Shown piece after piece: positions 62,432 to 64,000 of a stretch of DNA of 64,000 bases (the first letter of the stretch is position 1; every line of letters starts with the position of its first letter). The DNA is from Hyparrhenia diplandra (lineage: Eukaryota > Streptophyta > Magnoliopsida > Poales > Poaceae). The position numbers and the translations under genes were made by a program. The notes below the pieces were generated by a model. That model saw only the letters and a list, made by a program, of their open reading frames with translations, did no database searches and was not told where the DNA came from. The stretch is from the NCBI GenBank assembly GCA_015847255.1, contig JADLZK010013179.1, positions 1 to 64,000 on the forward strand, read 5' to 3'.

Positions 62432-62689
62432 GGCGGAGGTGGAGTTGGGTTTGGTTGGGCGTGGGTGGCGATGGTGGACTGGTGGAGGAATGGAGGCGGC
62501 GGCGGCGGAGAGAACGAGGCGGGAGGGGCGGACCGGGAGAGGAGAGGAGGGAAGAAAGCGGCCAGAGATGGGCCGTGGACCGGGTCTATAGACCATAGGA
62601 AGATGGAAGAATTGATTTGGTGGGCCAATCCGGTCCACCACAGGTTTCAAACTTTGGACTTTGATGTTTGAAGTTCAAAATGGTCAGAA

Positions 62690-62800
62690 TCAGGCAGTGG
62701 TTATTAATGAGACACTAAACTTAGAGTGATTTAGAAATTGATTTATTAATGAGACGCTAAACTTAGAATGAGGCAGTGGTTATTAATGAGACACTAACCT
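62690..62800. repeat. Short tandem copies of an ATTAATGAGACRCTAA unit
   Basis: GGCAGTGGTTATTAATGAGA followed by CACTAA occurs at about 62694 and about 62771, and a shorter copy (TTATTAATGAGACGCTAA) at about 62744. The array ends where LINE coding similarity starts, so it may mark the 5' junction of the LINE insertion. Confidence 0.55.
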
Positions 62801-63538
62801 CGGCTATCCTGGAGACCAAGAATCAAGAGGCTAACATGATGGCTATTGCTCTATGGTTCTTATGGTCGAACCGCAATGTTGTCCGAGAAGAAGGAAGGGG
62901 GAGATCAGCGGAAGAGCTAGCGCGAGCCATCAGAGTCTATGCACATGAGAATTCCCAAATGTTGACTCCTACAAGAGTGCTGGGGCTGGACAGAAAGTAC
63001 GATGGAAGAAACCACCAGAGGGATATGCGAAACTAAATTGCGATGCATCCTTCTTCAAGGAGACGAAAACAGGGAGCTGGGGGTTCATTATCCACGATCA
63101 TGTTGGTGATGTGATTACGACTGGACGCGGAAGAATTAACCACGTCCTAAGTGCCTTCCACGCTGAGCTGATAGCGTGTATCCAAGGGATTCAGGAGGCC
63201 AATAGATTGGGCATTGCAAACCTCATTCTGGAAACAGATGCAACAAATGTGCAATCAGCGTTGAGTTCTCGAAGCTTTGATGTCCGACCTGAAGGCGGGC
63301 TCATAGAAGAGTTGAAATCTTTCACTAGCTTACAGTTTAATAATTTTACTTGTAAGTTTCTAGGCAGAGCAGGCAATAGAGCTGCTCATGTTTTGGCGAG
63401 TCTTGGTCTTGGTTGTGTCGAAGGGGAGCCTCTAATCTCCAGTGTAACCCCTGATGATGTAACTGTGATTGTCTCTGACGATTTGTCAGAAGAGTAATGA
63501 AGTCGCCAAGTTTCAAAAAAAAAAAAAAAAAAAAAAAA
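62800..63538 (+). mobile_element. LINE 3' fragment with RNase H domain and poly(A) tail
   Basis: The first frame (ANMMAIALWFLWSNRNVVREEG) is the zf-RVT/RNase H linker of plant non-LTR elements. A second frame, one indel later, gives a type-I RNase H (RVT_3) domain: KLNCDASFF (catalytic Asp), GFIIHDHVGDVI, AFHAELIACIQGIQEA (catalytic Glu), LILETDATNVQSAL (catalytic Asp), and GRAGNRAAHVLASLGL (His/Ala-rich end). The stop at 63495-63497 is followed within 20 bp by an A24 tail (63515-63538). One frameshift near 62990-63000 separates the two parts. It is 5'-truncated, lacking the reverse transcriptase. A domesticated RNase H gene is an alternative but less likely. Confidence 0.8.
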
Positions 63539-63666
63539 TGATTCATTTTGAGATGGAAGGAGGGTAATCATCTGGACTGAGATTCGCTGACAAGCAGAAT
63601 TGTCCAATCCTCTACTACGCAAAGAAAAACACACAACGACGACCACAAAATTGCATAGCATCTCAC

Positions 63667-63998
63667 TCAGCTCACAGCATCAACAATACCACCACTACCA
63701 ACACGACGAGGTGATGATACACCAAACCGCCCAGTGTCCCGGCAGTCTCGTATCCCCGGCAGCCACCGCTCCTGGGCCTGGCCCTCGTCACGGCCACGCC
63801 GCCGGACCGGTACGCGACGCCGGCGTTCCACCCCGCAGGTATGGCGTTGCTGGCGACGAGCACCCTGCCGGAGCTGAAGGTCAGGCGGATGTTGAAGGGT
63901 CCCTGGAGGACGGAGCCGGAGTTGATCTTCCACACGGCGCCCCAAGACTGCTGCATCGGCACCCACTGCCCCGTCGTCTGCTGCACCTGCATGATGTC
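63667..63998 (-). CDS. Beta-expansin C-terminal (CBM63) region, partial at window edge
   Basis: Expansins loosen cell walls without hydrolysis; beta-expansins of grasses act on glucuronoarabinoxylan. The visible part, [20 protein letters not shown] then [21 protein letters not shown] and [19 protein letters not shown], matches the second expansin domain (CBM63) of the beta class. The N-terminal six-stranded domain and signal peptide lie beyond the right edge. After YRSGGVAV the frame continues unusually far, to 63672 in one frame or 63667 in another. Expansins normally stop within a few residues of this point, so either a base is missing near 63810 or this copy has a C-terminal extension. Confidence 0.72.
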   Translation of the reverse strand, partial: HHAGAADDGAVGADAAVLGRRVEDQLRLRPPGTLQHPPDLQLRQGARRQQRHTCGVERRRRVPVRRRGRDEGQAQERWLPGIRDCRDTGRFGVSSPRRVGSGGIVDAVS

Positions 63999-64000
63999 CA

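Noticed and set aside
1..64000. tRNA, rRNA, CRISPR arrays, prokaryotic operons or organellar insertions
   Set aside because: Looked for and not recognised. The repeats present are microsatellites, MITEs, LINE fragments and local duplications, without the regular spacer structure of CRISPR.

Overview
This is nuclear DNA from a grass, most likely a panicoid of the maize/sorghum/sugarcane group. The evidence is GC-rich genes with spliceosomal GT-AG introns, Stowaway, Tourist and Mutator-like MITEs and L1-type LINE fragments between genes, and a carotenoid dioxygenase that reads as the counterpart of maize VP14. No bacterial, viral, CRISPR or organellar block was recognised. The species cannot be fixed from the sequence alone.

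Gene layout, left to right: RPB2, the second-largest RNA polymerase II subunit (minus, 25 exons, 1875-9551); a cyclic nucleotide-gated channel (minus, 10453-12637) divergent from a PORR-domain organelle RNA-binding protein (plus, 13275-14547) across about 640 bp; a 14 kb gene-poor, repeat-bearing stretch; a single-exon VP14/NCED abscisic-acid biosynthesis gene (minus, 28875-30679) with a TATA box and a palindromic G-box; about 21 kb of TE-rich intergenic DNA with a 5'-truncated LINE, nested MITEs and local tandem duplications; eIF2B delta (plus, 52234-58508) convergent with the plastid pyruvate dehydrogenase E1 beta gene (minus, 59441-62371); an RNase H-bearing LINE tail with poly(A); and the last coding part of a beta-expansin running off the right edge (minus).

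The most striking overall observation is that nearly every gene keeps its exon structure, splice sites, catalytic residues and conserved sequence, yet the reading frame is broken repeatedly by 1-2 nt insertions or deletions, often in homopolymers. There are four breaks in RPB2, four in CNGC, two in the PORR gene, several in NCED, five in eIF2B delta, one implied in the PDH transit region and one in the LINE. The simplest reading is residual indel error in an unpolished long-read assembly, not parallel pseudogenisation of essential genes. Automatic gene calls from this window will therefore be fragmentary.

The genes are functionally independent housekeeping or stress genes (transcription, ion signalling, organelle RNA processing, ABA synthesis, translation initiation, plastid acetyl-CoA supply, cell-wall loosening). 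Nothing suggests a cluster or a novel multi-gene system. The best-supported mobile features are a LINE bounded by a perfect 17-bp target duplication and a 316-bp foldback MITE bounded by a perfect 9-bp duplication.
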